From NCBI RefSeq assembly GCF_030704535.1, contig NC_081807.1, positions 2,521,001 through 2,585,000 on the forward strand: DNA of 64,000 nucleotides. The letters are read 5' to 3'. A model generated the notes under the pieces. It had not been told where the DNA came from. It searched no databases and saw only the letters and a list, made by a program, of their open reading frames with translations. A program made the position numbers and the translations under genes. This stretch comes from Vitis vinifera. Taxonomy: Eukaryota > Streptophyta > Magnoliopsida > Vitales > Vitaceae. Shown piece by piece: positions 1-12,542 of this stretch; within the stretch, counting starts at the first letter, position 1; the number at the start of each line of letters is the position of its first letter.

Positions 1-1185
1 CATACCCATTTCTTTTCTTTTCTTTTTTTCTTTTTTTAAATATATTATTAAAAATGATTTTAAAAAGAATAAAAAAAATGCAACGCTTTTGTTTTTTTTT
101 TATACCCTATTTATCTTTTTAAAAGATGGATTGATTTTTTTCTTTTATTAAACTTGTCTTTTCAAAACACAAAAGTTGGGTTTCTTTTTTATTTTGAATT
201 TATCTTTTCAAAGACTAGATTTATATGAAATTATAAAATAAAGTGGTTTTAAAATTATTTTTAATTGAAATGTATAAAAATGGGAAATTATAAATACGTT
301 CACTAAAACTTCCTTTGTATTTATCCTTTTAATGAAAAATTTTAAAACATAAATACCCCCTTGTTGATATCCTTAAAACACTTTTTCAATACAAAAATAA
401 GTTCATTTTCTTTCATTCATTTTTTTCTAATCTCTCTATAACCGTAATAAAATTCAGTAAGAGAGTTATGTTTCTCATCAATGAATAAATAAATAATTAT
501 GTCCCGTGATGTTGCGAGCTAATGCACAAATATGTTTTTTTTTTTTTTTTGTGTTTTTATTACATTTCTTGAGTTAAAAGAATGAACTAATGCACAAATA
601 TGTTTCTTTTTTTTATTTTTTTTATTTTTATTGCATTTCTTGAGTTAAAAGAACGAGGTATATATCATGGCTCTTATTTGGAGTTCTAGTGCTAAACATT
701 TTGCGGTTGTCCAACCTTACACCTGAGCACACTTTCAAGGTGTCCGACTTTATACCTCTTAATACTATTAAGAGTGTTTGGTTATGTACCTCCAAACATC
801 TCAACTATGTCTAGCCTCCCAAGATAGACACCATGAGTTCAAAAATTTTCCACCTCTATTTACATTAATTATAGTTTTTCACAATTTCTCACTATTAAAC
901 GACATCTACATTCTTAATTGTTTTTCAACCATTTTTACAAGAAGTTGTTTTATTAAAAATTAAATATGAATAAACCCTAAAAGATTTCCATGTTTTATGT
1001 TATTTGTAGTTAGGGTTTGTGGTTATGAAGAAATAAGTTAAGAGAAAATGGAAAAATAAGGGAGAATAATGAAAAGAGTATTTCGGGTATGTTTTAAATT
1101 ATATATATATTAATAGGTTTCCTAATTTTTAGATGAATGTATAAACAAGATGAATGCAAAAAGAGTTTTAGGAGATGCATTTATA

Positions 1186-1475
1186 ATTTCCCAAAAAATT
1201 AAAGAAAATGATTTTCTCATATTTGATTATACCATATGAATGATAAAATAAAAAAGTCAAATATAATTAAAATTAGTTAAAAAAATTTATATTTTTAAAT
1301 TCTTTAACCAGTATGTATAATAATTTAATAAGTGAAATGATTTTAAATTAGAATATAAAAATAATTTATTAATTTTAAATTTATTTTTTATTTTCTTTCA
1401 CTTTGTTTTCCCATTACTCTCCTTATTTTTTCTCCTATCTATTTTCCCTTGAACTTTCCAAAACCAAACATGGCG
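1186..1475 (-). repeat. MITE-like copy, TTTGGTT-end family
   Basis: Read on the minus strand, the stretch opens with an ATGTTTGGTT-type end, runs through an AT-rich body containing AACTAATTTTAATTATATTT, and closes near GAGAAAATCATTTTC. The same order of words is seen in the arms at 19153-19433 and 19480-19759 and, more diverged, at 27735-28015. No coding capacity is visible. Family assignment is by eye; superfamily and target-site duplication are not resolved. Confidence 0.5.
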
Positions 1476-2375
1476 TAAATATTAAAATATTAGAATTAAG
1501 AAACAAATGGTTTGTTTCTAACATACAATCCCAACAATCTGCAGGGGCCACATTCCCTCATTAGGGAAACTTCCATTGGCCAATGTCCAAATTTGATGCA
1601 ACTTGTCTCCCCAATTGGCTAGTTTTCATACCATAGGGTCCACTATTGGCAGCCGATAGAGAACTTTTGCATTTCATTCTTTGAATTCCACAACAGATCA
1701 AAGCATTCCTCATTGTTGAAAATGTGAGGAGAAACTGTTGAAGCATGCTGATTAATTTTTTGCTCTTAGAACTGCATGACTTTGGTTTCCATCCTTTGAC
1801 TATGATATCAAGTATTTTTCATAGAAATATAATTTCCTATGACTTTGATATATTTGTCAGCTGGGCTAAAATTAATAATATTAGTTTTGTATACATTATT
1901 GTTTTCTCATTGTCTAGAAGTTTAAAACCTCTATTGAATGATCTTCTATTTTGTTTTAAGTTAGAAGTTGAGATTAAAAGTAAAGTTTTAATTTTTAAAA
2001 TGTAATATTAATATAATAAAAGTTTTATTAAATATAAAACGATTTTTTGTATACGTTAAAACTTTTATCAGAAGTAATATTTACCTTATTTTTATAATAA
2101 GAATTTTAAAAAAAATTATAATTTTTTTAAAATAAAATTAGTCAAACAGATAGAAAAACGGTATTTAAATATGACCTAAATAATGTATCGTATTGATATC
2201 AAATTTTTATGTCATAGAAGGTCAAAAAGATTTAATAGAAACCTACCCATGAAACAATTGTATATGATTTGGAGGAGGCTCTATCCAATGGAAAAAATGG
2301 ACAAATGTTGGGAAGGAGGGCTAGGGTTTCATCAGCTACAGTGGGCCAATTTTGAATTCAACCATCTTTGTAGAA

Positions 2376-2377
2376 AG

Positions 2378-2452
<75 letters not shown>
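2376..2452. repeat. Poly(A) run followed by (AT)n microsatellite
   Basis: A run of A residues passes directly into an uninterrupted AT dinucleotide array of roughly 58 bases (about 2395-2452). The array should be highly length-variable between accessions. Confidence 0.95.
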
Positions 2453-2454
<2 letters not shown>

Positions 2455-3452
2455 AAGCTTCATGGCAATGACACCCAAAGCTCATGGATTTGATAGTTTG
2501 TGTTTTAATATTCTTTTTATTTTATATATTTGTTGGCCACCGACTCAAACTCACATGTGTCAATGGTTGCCCTAACCAACAAAATTCACTTTCACATTAT
2601 CTTTTTTTTAATTAATTACTTGGGTAAAATTATTATTATTATTTTAAAAAAGGTCATTTTCTAACCCTGATTAGAAGCAAAGTTGGACTCAAAGTTTTAA
2701 CATAAGGTGTTATAATGCTAATTTAATTAAATGTTTGCGACCGCTAGGAAAATATGTCTTGGTTGTAGCTTAGCAGTCCTAAGAAAATTTTACTGGAGAC
2801 AATTTTCTTTCCTTTTCTTGCCATCCAATCCACAATTCCAGGGAACCAAACAAAATTTAGTTCAATTAAAGCTCACTGGCACAGTACCCTTTTGAATCAA
2901 GTTGTAAATAAATAGATACACAACATGTTTTCATTTTGCTAATAATTGTATATTTAATTTGACTTCTAATTTGGCCTTAGTATTCACATGGTGGCTTGCC
3001 AAGACCCTTAGCTGTATCTCACAAGTCACAATCTTCCCTATCTCAACTCCACACAAACACTTCCCTATCCTTGAAGCAATCACTGACCCCACAGATATTA
3101 TTAATAATGTTCCTACCCAAGTGGGTAGGTTTTTTTGGCTTCTTCCTGGCGCCCATTCCTTCGGACCTAGTCAAGGTCAAGCCAACACAGATCATAACCC
3201 CACCCCATGAGTGCGTGGAAGGATCTTGGAAATCTACAAGGCATCCAAATATGTGAAACAGATTCAAAGGCCGACTATTTTTGTCAAAGAAGATGCATGC
3301 CTCCTTGGTATGTATCTTTAGACTGGCGGTCTTCACCAGCTGCCCACCAAAAATTGGTCAACATATGCACACCCACATAACATGACTTGGAGGAATGGGA
3401 GGAGACTCGCAACTACACTTATCCCGTTGTATTATTGCATGCATATGTGGCT

Positions 3453-3460
3453 TATATATA
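3453..3460 (+). promoter_or_regulatory. TATA box of LHT gene 1
   Basis: TATATATA lies 86 bases before the ATG at 3539, a normal plant TATA-to-start distance allowing a short 5' leader. No other TATA-like site lies closer. Confidence 0.6.
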
Positions 3461-3538
3461 GGCCAGTTAGGGTGTGTGAGCAAAGCCAGAAGGAAGAGTT
3501 GATTACAAAGAGGGAGAGCTGATTGCATACAGGCATCT

Positions 3539-6500
3539 ATGAACATGGGTGATCACAGTGAAGTTAGCTCTGCTCCAATTACTCCTAGGCCGATGACACC
3601 AAGGCAAGGGACACCGCCTATATCGGCTCCAATTACCCCTAGGCCAATGACACCAAGGCTAATGACACCGCCCATATCGGCTCCTCCGTCGCAGTTCCAC
3701 TCTCCTTCCCTCTCCCGGTCACCGCTGCTAATTTCCATCGGAGGAGACCAAGTGGAACCTGCAGGCAAAACACCCAAAACATCCAAAACATCAACACCCA
3801 GAACATCCAGGACTCCGAATTTTAGGACTCCTATAATCAGAACCCCTCGCTTCATTACTCCCTTGGGGAGCCCCATTAGGAAGGCGTTGCGCTTCACTAA
3901 GCTCGACCCTCAAGATGCTTGGCTGCCCATCACTGAGTCAAGAAATGGAAATATATACTATGCTGCCTTCCACACCCTCTCTTCTGGGATAATTGGAATT
4001 CAAGCCCTAGTCCTCCCTGTGGCCTTCACTGTTCTTGGGTGGTAAGTGATCAGTCTTGCATATATATACAAGCCTCCTAGTGTCATGCCCATGTCCATAG
4101 TTGTGTTTTCTTTTTTTCTTAACATATCTGTGATTGATTTCAGGACATGGGGGACCATATGCTTGACAGCAGCATTCATATGGCAACTCTACACTCTATA
4201 CTTACTTGTCCATCTCCATGAATCCCCCGAAACCGGCATGCGATTCAGCCGATACCTTCAGCTCTTCAATGCAACTTTTGGTAAGCATTCCACACTTGTC
4301 TTCAACCCCAAATCTCTTAAAAGTGTTCGATGAAATCAAATTCTTAAAATCTTCCTTTGAACTTAATCTGAATGTGTCAGGTGAAAAGATGGGGAATATT
4401 TTTGCGATATTTCCGATAATGTATCTATCAGGAGGAACATGCGTTGCCCTAATCATCATGGGAGGCTCAACAATGAAGCAGTTCTACCTGACAGTCTGCG
4501 GTGGCGCCGCCTGCTCGCCGAACCCACCAACAACTGCAGAGTGGTACTTGATATTCACATGTGCTGCAGTTGTGCTGTCCCAGCTGCCCAACTTGAACTC
4601 CATCGCCGGTGTTTCGCTGATCGGCGCTATCACTGCAGTGACCTATTGTACCATGATATGGGTAGTGTCTGTGGCTGAGGGGAGGGTGTCTGGGGTTTCA
4701 TACAATCCAGTTTCGTCCAGCTCAGAAATTGGTAGAATTTTTGATGTTTTGAATGCACTTGGGATCATTGCTTTTGCCTTCAGAGGCCACAACCTCATCC
4801 TTGAGATTCAGGTATGTCAATCACATAGCTTACCTTCATTCTTCTTGTTCTGTATTTTTTTTATTTTTTTTTATTTCTTGTATTTGGATAATATTTCAAA
4901 TGGTTGAAAACACCTTCAGATTTTTAGGGCTTGGTTTATATTTTAGAAAAGAAAATAGTTTTTTCAAATTAAAAAAAAAAAAAAAGGGGTCCCACAAGTT
5001 TTTTTAATCAAAAAGTTTTTGAGAATTTATTTTGTTAAAAAAATAATTGAACAAATTTAAGGTGATTTTTGTAAAATATTCTAAAAGTCCCATTAAAAAT
5101 TCGGAGAATATTTTGAAAACTTTTTATATTACACATAAATTTATAGTAATTTCATATGAAATAAATTCTAAAAAAAAGTTTTTTTTCATATTTGAATTTG
5201 TCATCAAATTTGTTTTCAAAGATAATTAAAAACTATTTTAAAACATTAAGGCTAGTTTTACCATATTTTCTAATTTAATTTTTTTATTCTTTAATTTAAA
5301 AATAATTTTTAAAAACAAATTTTAAAAAATATGATTAAACAAACTCATATTTTTTTTTTACAAAACAATTCTTACTTATTTTTTAAAAATTATTTTGTAT
5401 TTTATTTTATTTTAAAAAAATTTCTAGAAAACAACGTTATATTAGAAAATTTTAAAATAAAAAATTGTTTTTAAATCATATGATTAGGTTGATATTTAAA
5501 AAAAAAAAACTATTTTAAAAATATTATAAAACAAAAACTGAACTTTCAGTCATATTTATAATATTTAATAGCTTTAAATTCGTTGTTATCTTACTTTTCT
5601 TGCATTGATGAGAAAGCTCAGAAAATAGCCCCCACCAGACAAATGTATACGACTAATGTGTCCACATGACCCATCCAGCCATCAAAAAGTCGGACTTTGC
5701 TTCCTTCCTTTTCCACACCAAACCAATAATTCTACAAGCCGCCCTCTTCAATGGACCAGCCATTGTTGAACACTTGACTCTACCACACAATTTTTTATTT
5801 CCCTTCTACCATCACATACAGTTAGCAGGCGCGAGCTTGTCTCCTTCTGAGTTCTTAGCTCATACCCCACATCGGATATAGACTTTTGGTTACTTCGTAT
5901 GTTTGATTTGGTTGAATATATGCTTTGAATAGTTGTAATTAAATATGGGTTTTTGTTTTTTGTTTGCTTTTTTGCAGGCCACAATGCCATCTGATGAGAA
6001 GCATCCATCACATGTGCCAATGTGGAAGGGTGTCAAGGTTTCATATACGATAATTGCATTGTGTCTCTATCCCCTAACCATTGGGGGCTATTGGACATAT
6101 GGTCAATTGGTAGGTTTATCTCTTTTTAATTATGGTATGTTTGTTTGAAATTAGAGTCCGAGCTCTTTTAAGAAGTTGAATACTTCTTTTACCCTAAGAT
6201 AAAAAGTCAATTTTGTTGAAAAAACTTATGTACTTTAAAAAAAGTTTAATATGAAAGTCAAAAAAAATATTACTTCTTATCGAAAGTCGAAACTAGAGTT
6301 TTGAAAGTTCAATGAGATTTGAATACATTTCTATGATACGATCTAATCAATTAATTTTCAATGACAGATACCGAGCGATGGGGGCGTGCTAGCAGCATTG
6401 TTTCAATACCATGGCCATGACACATCTCAAGTCATCTTAGGACTAACAAGCTTATTCGTCATAATTAACGCGGTAAGCGCTTTCCAAATCTACGGCATGC

Positions 6501-6853
6501 CAACATTCGACGACATCGAGTCCAAGTACACCATGAGAAAGAAGAAGCCATGTCCAAAGTGGCTCAGGGCACTTATCCGGGCCTTGTTTGGATTTGGGTG
6601 CTACTTAATGGCCGTGGCCTTACCATTCGTGAGCAAGCTGACTGGACTTCTTGGTGGCTTCGCCCTACCAATCACATTAGCCTATCCATGCTTCCTGTGG
6701 CTCAAGACCAAGAAACCAAAAATGTATAGCCCAAGTTGGTTGATTAATTGGGGATTAGGGACATCAGGGATGGGGCTAAGCGTAATAGTAATCGTGGCCA
6801 GTATATATGTTCTGATTGATACTGGGATTCACGTTAGCTTCTTTAATCCTTAG
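3539..6853 (+). CDS. Lysine/histidine transporter-like amino-acid permease (LHT8/AATL1 type), copy 1
   Basis: Membrane amino-acid/proton symporter of the AAAP (Aa_trans) family, closest by eye to plant LHT8/AATL1. Exons 3539-4041, 4144-4280, 4381-4811, 5978-6109 and 6368-6853 all join at GT-AG sites in frame and give 562 residues; family members are about 500-520. The extra length is the N-terminus: residues 1-125 are hydrophilic and rich in SP/TP, with SAPITPRPMTPR present twice (11-22 and 29-40). The transporter core follows from the motif DAWLPITESR (126-135), with about ten hydrophobic segments ending in a short tail. ATG 3545 is an alternative start two codons downstream. Exon lengths 431 and 132 are identical in the copy at 21346. 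Intron 4 (4812-5977) is 1.2 kb of AT-rich sequence. A GAGT repeat lies in the 3' UTR and AATAAA is at 7020. Transport substrate is not deducible. Confidence 0.93.
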
Positions 6854-6883
6854 TGATTAATGAATTTAGTAGAGATATGGGGA

Positions 6884-6930
6884 GAGAGTGAGTGAGTGAG
6901 TGAGTGAGTAAGTGAGTCAGTGAGTGAGTT
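6884..6930. repeat. (GAGT)n microsatellite in the 3' UTR of LHT gene 1
   Basis: About ten GAGT/GTGA units, slightly interrupted, begin roughly 30 bases after the stop codon at 6853. It is presumably transcribed as 3' UTR. Confidence 0.85.
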
Positions 6931-7029
6931 TGAATTCTAATCTCATTACCAATAATACAGTATATATATAGAAATTATATTTGTTATTTGTAATTATGTT
7001 CCTCCTTTCTCAAGAATGGAATAAAAATA

Positions 7030-9140
7030 TTGAATTAGTTTTTTTCTAATGAGTGTCCATTGAATCTTTGTGGGCTTTGGCAACAACCCATCAGCCCAGC
7101 CCAAGTTTGGTGTGAAGATGCATCAAAACCAAGCCCAATTCTATTAGAGTCCATGGAATATGACACCAACCTAACCTAAAAGTTCTAATGGTAAGGGGTG
7201 GACCAAGCTAAGACATGTAGATACCAAATTTTGTGAGATATCCCTACCCTATACATTAATTTGCAAAATTTTGAGGCAAATTCCAATTGATAGAGGGGTG
7301 GACCTCAAGCCCACTTTCCCCTCCCCACTTCATGCTTGAAGAGTTGGCATCTTTCCCTCAAATCAATCAACTTTCCATCGAGATTGAACAAACATATTCC
7401 AATGCCATGCCCACAACTAAGCCATCAACTCTCATCTTCTTCCACCCTAAAAGAAAAATAAAGAGTGTGAAGGAGATGGGGTCTTAGTCATCACTCCATT
7501 TTTGTTATGTCACCCTATCAAATAGTCTTTTTCTTTGGTCCCCTCTTTTCTCCTCATCAATTTTATTAACACATGGCAGATGGACATTATTACATAAAGA
7601 AAGATTTGAGATTTATAATTTCAAATAAATCAAATTCATTTTCAATGTATGATAATGTTGGAGCAATCATAGTGGTATAATTTAAGTAGCAATGGAATTG
7701 GTGCCATCACTTTTGAGACCTCTATCTTAAACCTTATTTTCTTCAAAGTTTCACATGGTTATGTTTTACATGTCCAAAATCTTAGTATGGGGGACTAACA
7801 TCAAGTGACAAGATGTTGAATGCCCTCCATTTAAATTTAATTAAAAATAAAATTTAAACTAGCTTAAAAAGTACCAATATGGGGTCAATAATGTAAATAT
7901 TATTCATTCTACACTTAATTACTTCTTATGATTGAAAAACATGTATATGTCATGAGATTAAGAATCAGATAAAATCTCATATCGGATCAAAAATTGATTT
8001 TAATATCATTTGTACCAACTTGTTTCATACTATAAATATTATTTGTTTTATATGCAATACATTCGTACAATTTTAAAATGTGTTTGTTCAAATTGATTCT
8101 GATATTATTTTGTATCAATTTTCTTTTTACTATAGATATTGTTTACTCCATGTACAATACGTCCACATAAGTTTAAAATGTGTCTAATTAGTCAAAAAAA
8201 CTTACAAAAAAGTTTCCCCTCTCGACCAATAGGAGATAGGGGATATGACACACTAATATAAAAGAAAAGAAATTAAGTCTCATAATGTAAACAAATTAAT
8301 TTGATTTTCAATGACATCATAAGGTTGAACTAAATAAAGTGGTTATCACTTAAATGTCTATGGAAGTGACCTTCATTTTGTCTCCACATGGTTGCACCAC
8401 CCTAGGAGGACACATTGTCTAATCCCACTTTTGTCTACTTTTATGTCTTTTTCCTCTAGCTTGTCTTTCTTTCTACGCCTAATATAGAAAAGTTCACATG
8501 AATGTTATAAAATAAAAATTTTAAATAAAAAAAAAAAAAAAAAAAAGGAAAAGTAGTGATTGAGTCTCAAAAATGGTTAAAAAGTCAAATATTTGATGTT
8601 TAGATAGAATTTTCAAACAAATCTCCCACCAACTCTTGAATAGCAGGTTTATCAATAATCTTTTCTTCATCACGTGATTTTTTCCGTAACATAATTTTAT
8701 TTAAAATATGGTTTTCAAACATAAAATTCAATCATACTATAATAATCACGACTTCTAGTTTTTCATCCTCTACTACTAAATAATAAAATCAAATATTATC
8801 TCAAATAAATCGTTAAAATATTCTATTTATTGTTTTCTGGAAATAAATACGATCCCACAACGGATTATTTGCATACAAATATGTAAATTTATATTCGATG
8901 AATTTCATTCAATAAATTTTCCTCGTCATCATCATCTTAGCATGACTACAACCATTGAAATTTTCAATGGAGGTAGGCCTCGTTTTCTTTTGGCACAGAG
9001 ACTCTAACCCAAGTAGTCCATATCAATAAAAATTTGAGAGCAACTTGAGTGGGGATTGAGTCCACTAATCCAAAATGGTGGCAGCTGAGAGGTCACAACA
9101 CTTGAAGCCAATTAGCACAACAGTTGTGTCTATTCTGAAG
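7030..9140. repeat. Duplication block A1 (homologous to C1)
   Basis: No intact gene. From about 7270 the sequence aligns by eye, in order, with block C1 at 16860-19060: shared landmarks include the GATAGAG-GTGGACCTCAAG start, a TTTCCCTCAAATCAA word, the 7560-7680 stretch and the 8940-9060 stretch with CTTTTGGCACA. Divergence is considerable, with many small insertions and deletions, so the duplication is old. An A-run lies at 8525-8545. No function is inferred. Confidence 0.65.
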
Positions 9141-11362
9141 ATTTTTTTCCTTGTGGGACAATATTGGATGCATGGAAGGAAGGAAGCAAAGGAGTGTTAC
9201 AGCCACTTACCCCAAAGAGAAAGGTGGGGAAAAAGGAGAACAAGATATAATATGTGGTATCTTCTTCCACTATGTTCATCCATTTTCTTTTGATTATGAT
9301 TCCAAGAATCCATATTTGAAAACCTTTGGTGGGTTGAATTTGGATTTCATAATTTGGAGGAGAAAATTTTAGTTTTTGATCTAGAATTGTCTTCTTCTTC
9401 TCTTCCTTTTTTATTTTTTTATTTTTTATTTTTTTTATATTTGAAGGGCTTTCAAGAAAAGGAAAAAAAAAATTGCAAATTTTAAAAATTGTTGTACGAT
9501 TTTTGTAAAACAAAAGTCTATTTAAAAACCTAAAATATTTTTAATATTTTTAAATATGTTTTAAAACTAATTTTTATATTTTGTATTTTATTTTTAATTA
9601 TTCTACATGTTTATGTAATAATTTCTTAAAATAGTCCTCAAAAAACAAGTAAAAATAATATAAAAGAACTAAAAAATGTTCTATAAAAACACATGTTTTC
9701 TTTTCTCAAGAATATGAAATAAAAATAATTTTTGATTCCTAAACATGTTTCTCGAGTTTTTTTGTTTTGAAAAATAGAAAACTGTTCTAAAAAATCATTT
9801 TCAAACAAATCCTAAATTTTATTATTGAATTTGTTATAAAAAATTCAAAATTAGGTGTATATAAAAGTTTATATATTTTTTAAATTTTTTATTATGCATA
9901 TTTTTCTTTCTCTTTATTCTTTTTTTCTCACATTTTTTAAACATTTCATTTAAATCATGAAACCATTGAAAAAAAAGAAAAAGAAAAAACACAATGAAAT
10001 AAAATTGATTGAATTTTAATAAATAAATAAAAATTCCTTATTTTTTATTTTTTTTTATTTTTTCATTTTCATTCCCTCCAACTCTTTCTCAAATTTCCCA
10101 AAATCCCTTCCTCCCCCTCTTCATGGAAATTCATATTTTGTAAAATTAAATTGTTAACAAGTAATTGCCTTTCCAACAAAACCATGTTTATGGAAAATGA
10201 TGGATCATTTTAGCTTCAATTTCATAAAAATATTTTTGTATAACATTTTCTATCTCATGAAATGCATGTTGATTGAAAATTTTGAAAGGAGTAACATTTT
10301 CTAATTCATTGACTAAGAAATACATTTCTTAAAACATGGGTAGAAGAACGCAATATTGTTTTCATCATGGGAACCATTCAATAGACTTTTAAATACAAGT
10401 CTTGATTCACGTGGATACCAAATTAAAAGGCTTTTGTCTTCCCAATAGTCAAGATTCCCGTCATCCAAACACAATTCAAAAAAAAAGAAAATTATGCTTT
10501 TGATAGATTAAGCCAATAATGATGGTAAGGTCCATGCAAAGATGTAAAATTTAGCTTAAAGATTAATAAATATTTATAATTGAGTTAAAGGATATAATTT
10601 TCACATAATGTTAAAAATACCAGAAAGACATAGAAATTACATAAAATAAATTTATATTATGTGACTATCTTGTATCATTTACAGTAGACACTATTTGATT
10701 TTTTTTATGCTTTTAATGATTTAATTTTTAAAAAAATCATAAAAATAAATAAATTAAACTCACATTCAAAGTAACTTTAAATTATTTTTCAAAATAAAAT
10801 TTAAAATGAAAATATTAAAATTATTTTTTAAATGATTTCAACATGGTTTTTTATTTCATATAATAAAGTATAAAATTTCTAAAATATATGCAAAAAGTTA
10901 AAAAAAAAAAAAAATAGTTATTGCTTCCTTTCAAATATAAGAAAATTACATTTTAAAAATGTTATTATTAATATTAAATTTTGATGAATGTCTCATTGAT
11001 TACTTTCAACAACACTACTAAAATGTTATATTATCAATAATAAAATAAAATCTAAAAAAAGGAATAAGTTATAGAAAATATTCGTTTTTACTTAAAATTT
11101 AACTTATTCAATTATCAAATACAAAAATTAAATTAAATTTTGAAAAATTAAAAAGATATAACTGAAATTCCATTAATATGTCTATCATGCTTTCCTTTTT
11201 AAATATTTTTAATAAAATAAATAAATGTAAAAATACTAAAATATTTTTTAAAAAGAAATTAAAGAAGTATAATAAATGTGACACTTAGAGATAAAAATAA
11301 AAATAAAATAAAAAGCCCTCATTTTATTTTCTTCTCTTTTATGCTTTGACTTTTAGTGACAA

Positions 11363-11619
11363 ATCTCTCTGGCGGTACCTGTGTGATGCTGATCAAGTAA
11401 TAGGGGGATGTGGCTTGTAGCATGGAACTTCTCTTCAGAACTGTGTGGGGATTCTTCATGCATTGCCGATAGACTAACTGGCGCCCCAAGTGGCTCATGG
11501 TGTTCACTTTGCATGGCCATCCAACTCGAACTCAATGGCTGGTGTCTCACTCCTCGGCACGACCACTGCCATCAGTTACTGTACACTCCTTTGGGTTCTG
11601 TCCATCTCCAAGGGGCGGA
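11363..11619 (+). pseudogene. Broken LHT exon-3 fragment, copy in block A2
   Basis: The stretch matches the middle of exon 3 of the intact permease at 22207-22470 nearly base for base at several points (for example CTCTTCAGAACTGTGTG, GATTCTTCATGCATTGCC, AATGGCTGGTGTCTCACTCC). The ends of the exon and all other exons are missing. Relative to the intact gene the reading frame is interrupted by small indels and in-frame stops, and the segment encoding IIVAQLPNL is largely lost. It is a non-functional host-gene fragment. Its AT-rich flanks are unrelated to the intact gene, so it did not arise by decay in place of a full tandem copy, at least not without heavy rearrangement. Confidence 0.88.
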
Positions 11620-11629
11620 ATGGGGGATA

Positions 11630-11745
11630 TCTAGAAGTACGGTCATCCCGTTAAAGATCTTATACTTAAAAATCCTTACACCCAGTTTTTCATCGCATAG
11701 AAGATCAAGAGCTAATGTTACCAAAGATATTTTTCTTTGCAATCT
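11630..11745. repeat. Dispersed repeat next to the LHT fragment
   Basis: A segment running from GGATATCTAGAAGTACGG to GATCAAGAGCTAATG recurs after the B2 fragment (15780-15880). A diverged, longer version, with an extra internal piece, lies at 16690-16815. The last copy has no LHT fragment beside it, so the repeat is an independent element. Identity unknown. Confidence 0.6.
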
Positions 11746-11805
11746 TGGTCACGAATAACACCACTAATCATAACTTATTTCTAATTATAATAATATTGGC
11801 AATAT

Positions 11806-12355
11806 TATTAAACTACCAATTTTTCTAAAAATTTAAATTTACGGAATTTCGGTTTAATATGTATATCATGTTCTTTAACACTCTCCTTCATATGTGACCC
11901 CATTTCCATACATGAAGAGATAAACAAACAAAAGAGAACAACTACCGACTACTTAAATTTTTAGGATTTTGATTTAATATAAATATCATCTTTTTTAACA
12001 CCCTCCATCATGTAGTTTTTTTTTTTTTTTTTTTTTGCATTGACAATATTGTTAAAAGGTTAAACTTGTAGGATTTGAATTCAATATGAATATCATACTC
12101 TTTAACACTCTTCTTCAGATACGGTCTCATAACCTTATATAGCATATGGAGAGATAGGCAAATAAGGGAGAACAAATGCAGATAAGCCTTTTTTTTTTTT
12201 TTTACTGACAAATATACAAATGAGGAAACAAATATGCAAATTGAACACAAGACCTCTCACCAAATTAAGCTCTAATACCATGTTAAACTACCAATATTAC
12301 TAAAAGTTTAAGCTTGTAAGATTTGGATTCAATATATATATCACGCTCTTTAACA
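11806..12355 (-). mobile_element. TRIM-like LTR element array (fossil) in block A2
   Basis: Short LTR-like units of about 75 bases, TG...CA on either strand, recur at 11806-11880, about 11947-12000, 12050-12107 and 12281-12355. On the minus strand the 12281-12355 unit is followed immediately by TGGTATTAGAGC (12280-12269), one base off the initiator-Met-tRNA primer-binding site usual in plant LTR elements. The other units are preceded by purine-rich tracts such as AAGGAGAG. Tiny LTRs, a PBS, a PPT and no coding region are the definition of a TRIM (terminal-repeat retrotransposon in miniature). Multiple LTR-internal-LTR copies in a row are known in TRIMs and are explained by LTR recombination. 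The array predates the A2/B2 duplication, since both blocks have it. Old and degraded. Confidence 0.75.
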
Positions 12356-12416
12356 GATATTACTCATTTCAGGAAGTGTTATTTTATCAATATAAAACAT
12401 ATTAATTAATAAACGT

Positions 12417-12542
12417 AAGTGGATATCTTAGACAAGCCCATTTTTAAGGAGAGGGGGGAATCTACAAATACTTTAGACTTGTATAATATGTGGTATCTTC
12501 TTCCACTATTTTCTTTGTGGAAGTTAAGTGGATATCAAAAGA
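12417..12542. other. Junction between blocks A2 and B2
   Basis: A short junction containing a partial local duplication: a word like ATAATATGTGGTATCTTCTTCCA (shown here as two pieces) occurs at 12482-12505 and again inside B2 at about 12647-12671. AAGTGGATATC also occurs twice (12417 and 12525). This looks like scar sequence from the tandem duplication. Confidence 0.5.

Larger units (their letters stand above)
1..3452. other. AT-rich intergenic DNA upstream of the first LHT gene
   Basis: No gene is supported here. The stretch is very AT-rich with many homopolymer runs. Open frames are short, low in complexity and match no family I recognise. It contains a MITE-like copy at about 1186-1475 and an A-run plus AT microsatellite at 2376-2452. 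The last 500 bases are less AT-rich and probably form the promoter of the permease gene that starts at 3539. Confidence 0.7.
9141..12416. repeat. Duplication block A2 (homologous to B2)
   Basis: This 3.3-kb block is followed directly by its relative B2 (12543-16684). Both open with a GGATGCATGGAAGGAAGG word. They share a MITE-like AT-rich section (A2 9450-9830, B2 12870-13255), the same LHT exon fragment and the same TRIM-like LTR array, and end at the same point (ATTAATAAACG/AGTTAATAAACG). Similarity is high enough to follow base by base over long runs. A2 lacks the 724-bp solo LTR that interrupts B2. Confidence 0.8.

Noticed and set aside
2183-2575. 130-codon frame across the AT microsatellite
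   Set aside because: The frame stays open only because the A-run and AT repeat encode Lys and Ile-Tyr; no real protein features.
11408-11758. 116-codon frame over the LHT fragment, considered as a small gene
   Set aside because: It is in a shifted frame relative to the parent exon for part of its length, lacks splice context, and is a decayed fragment.
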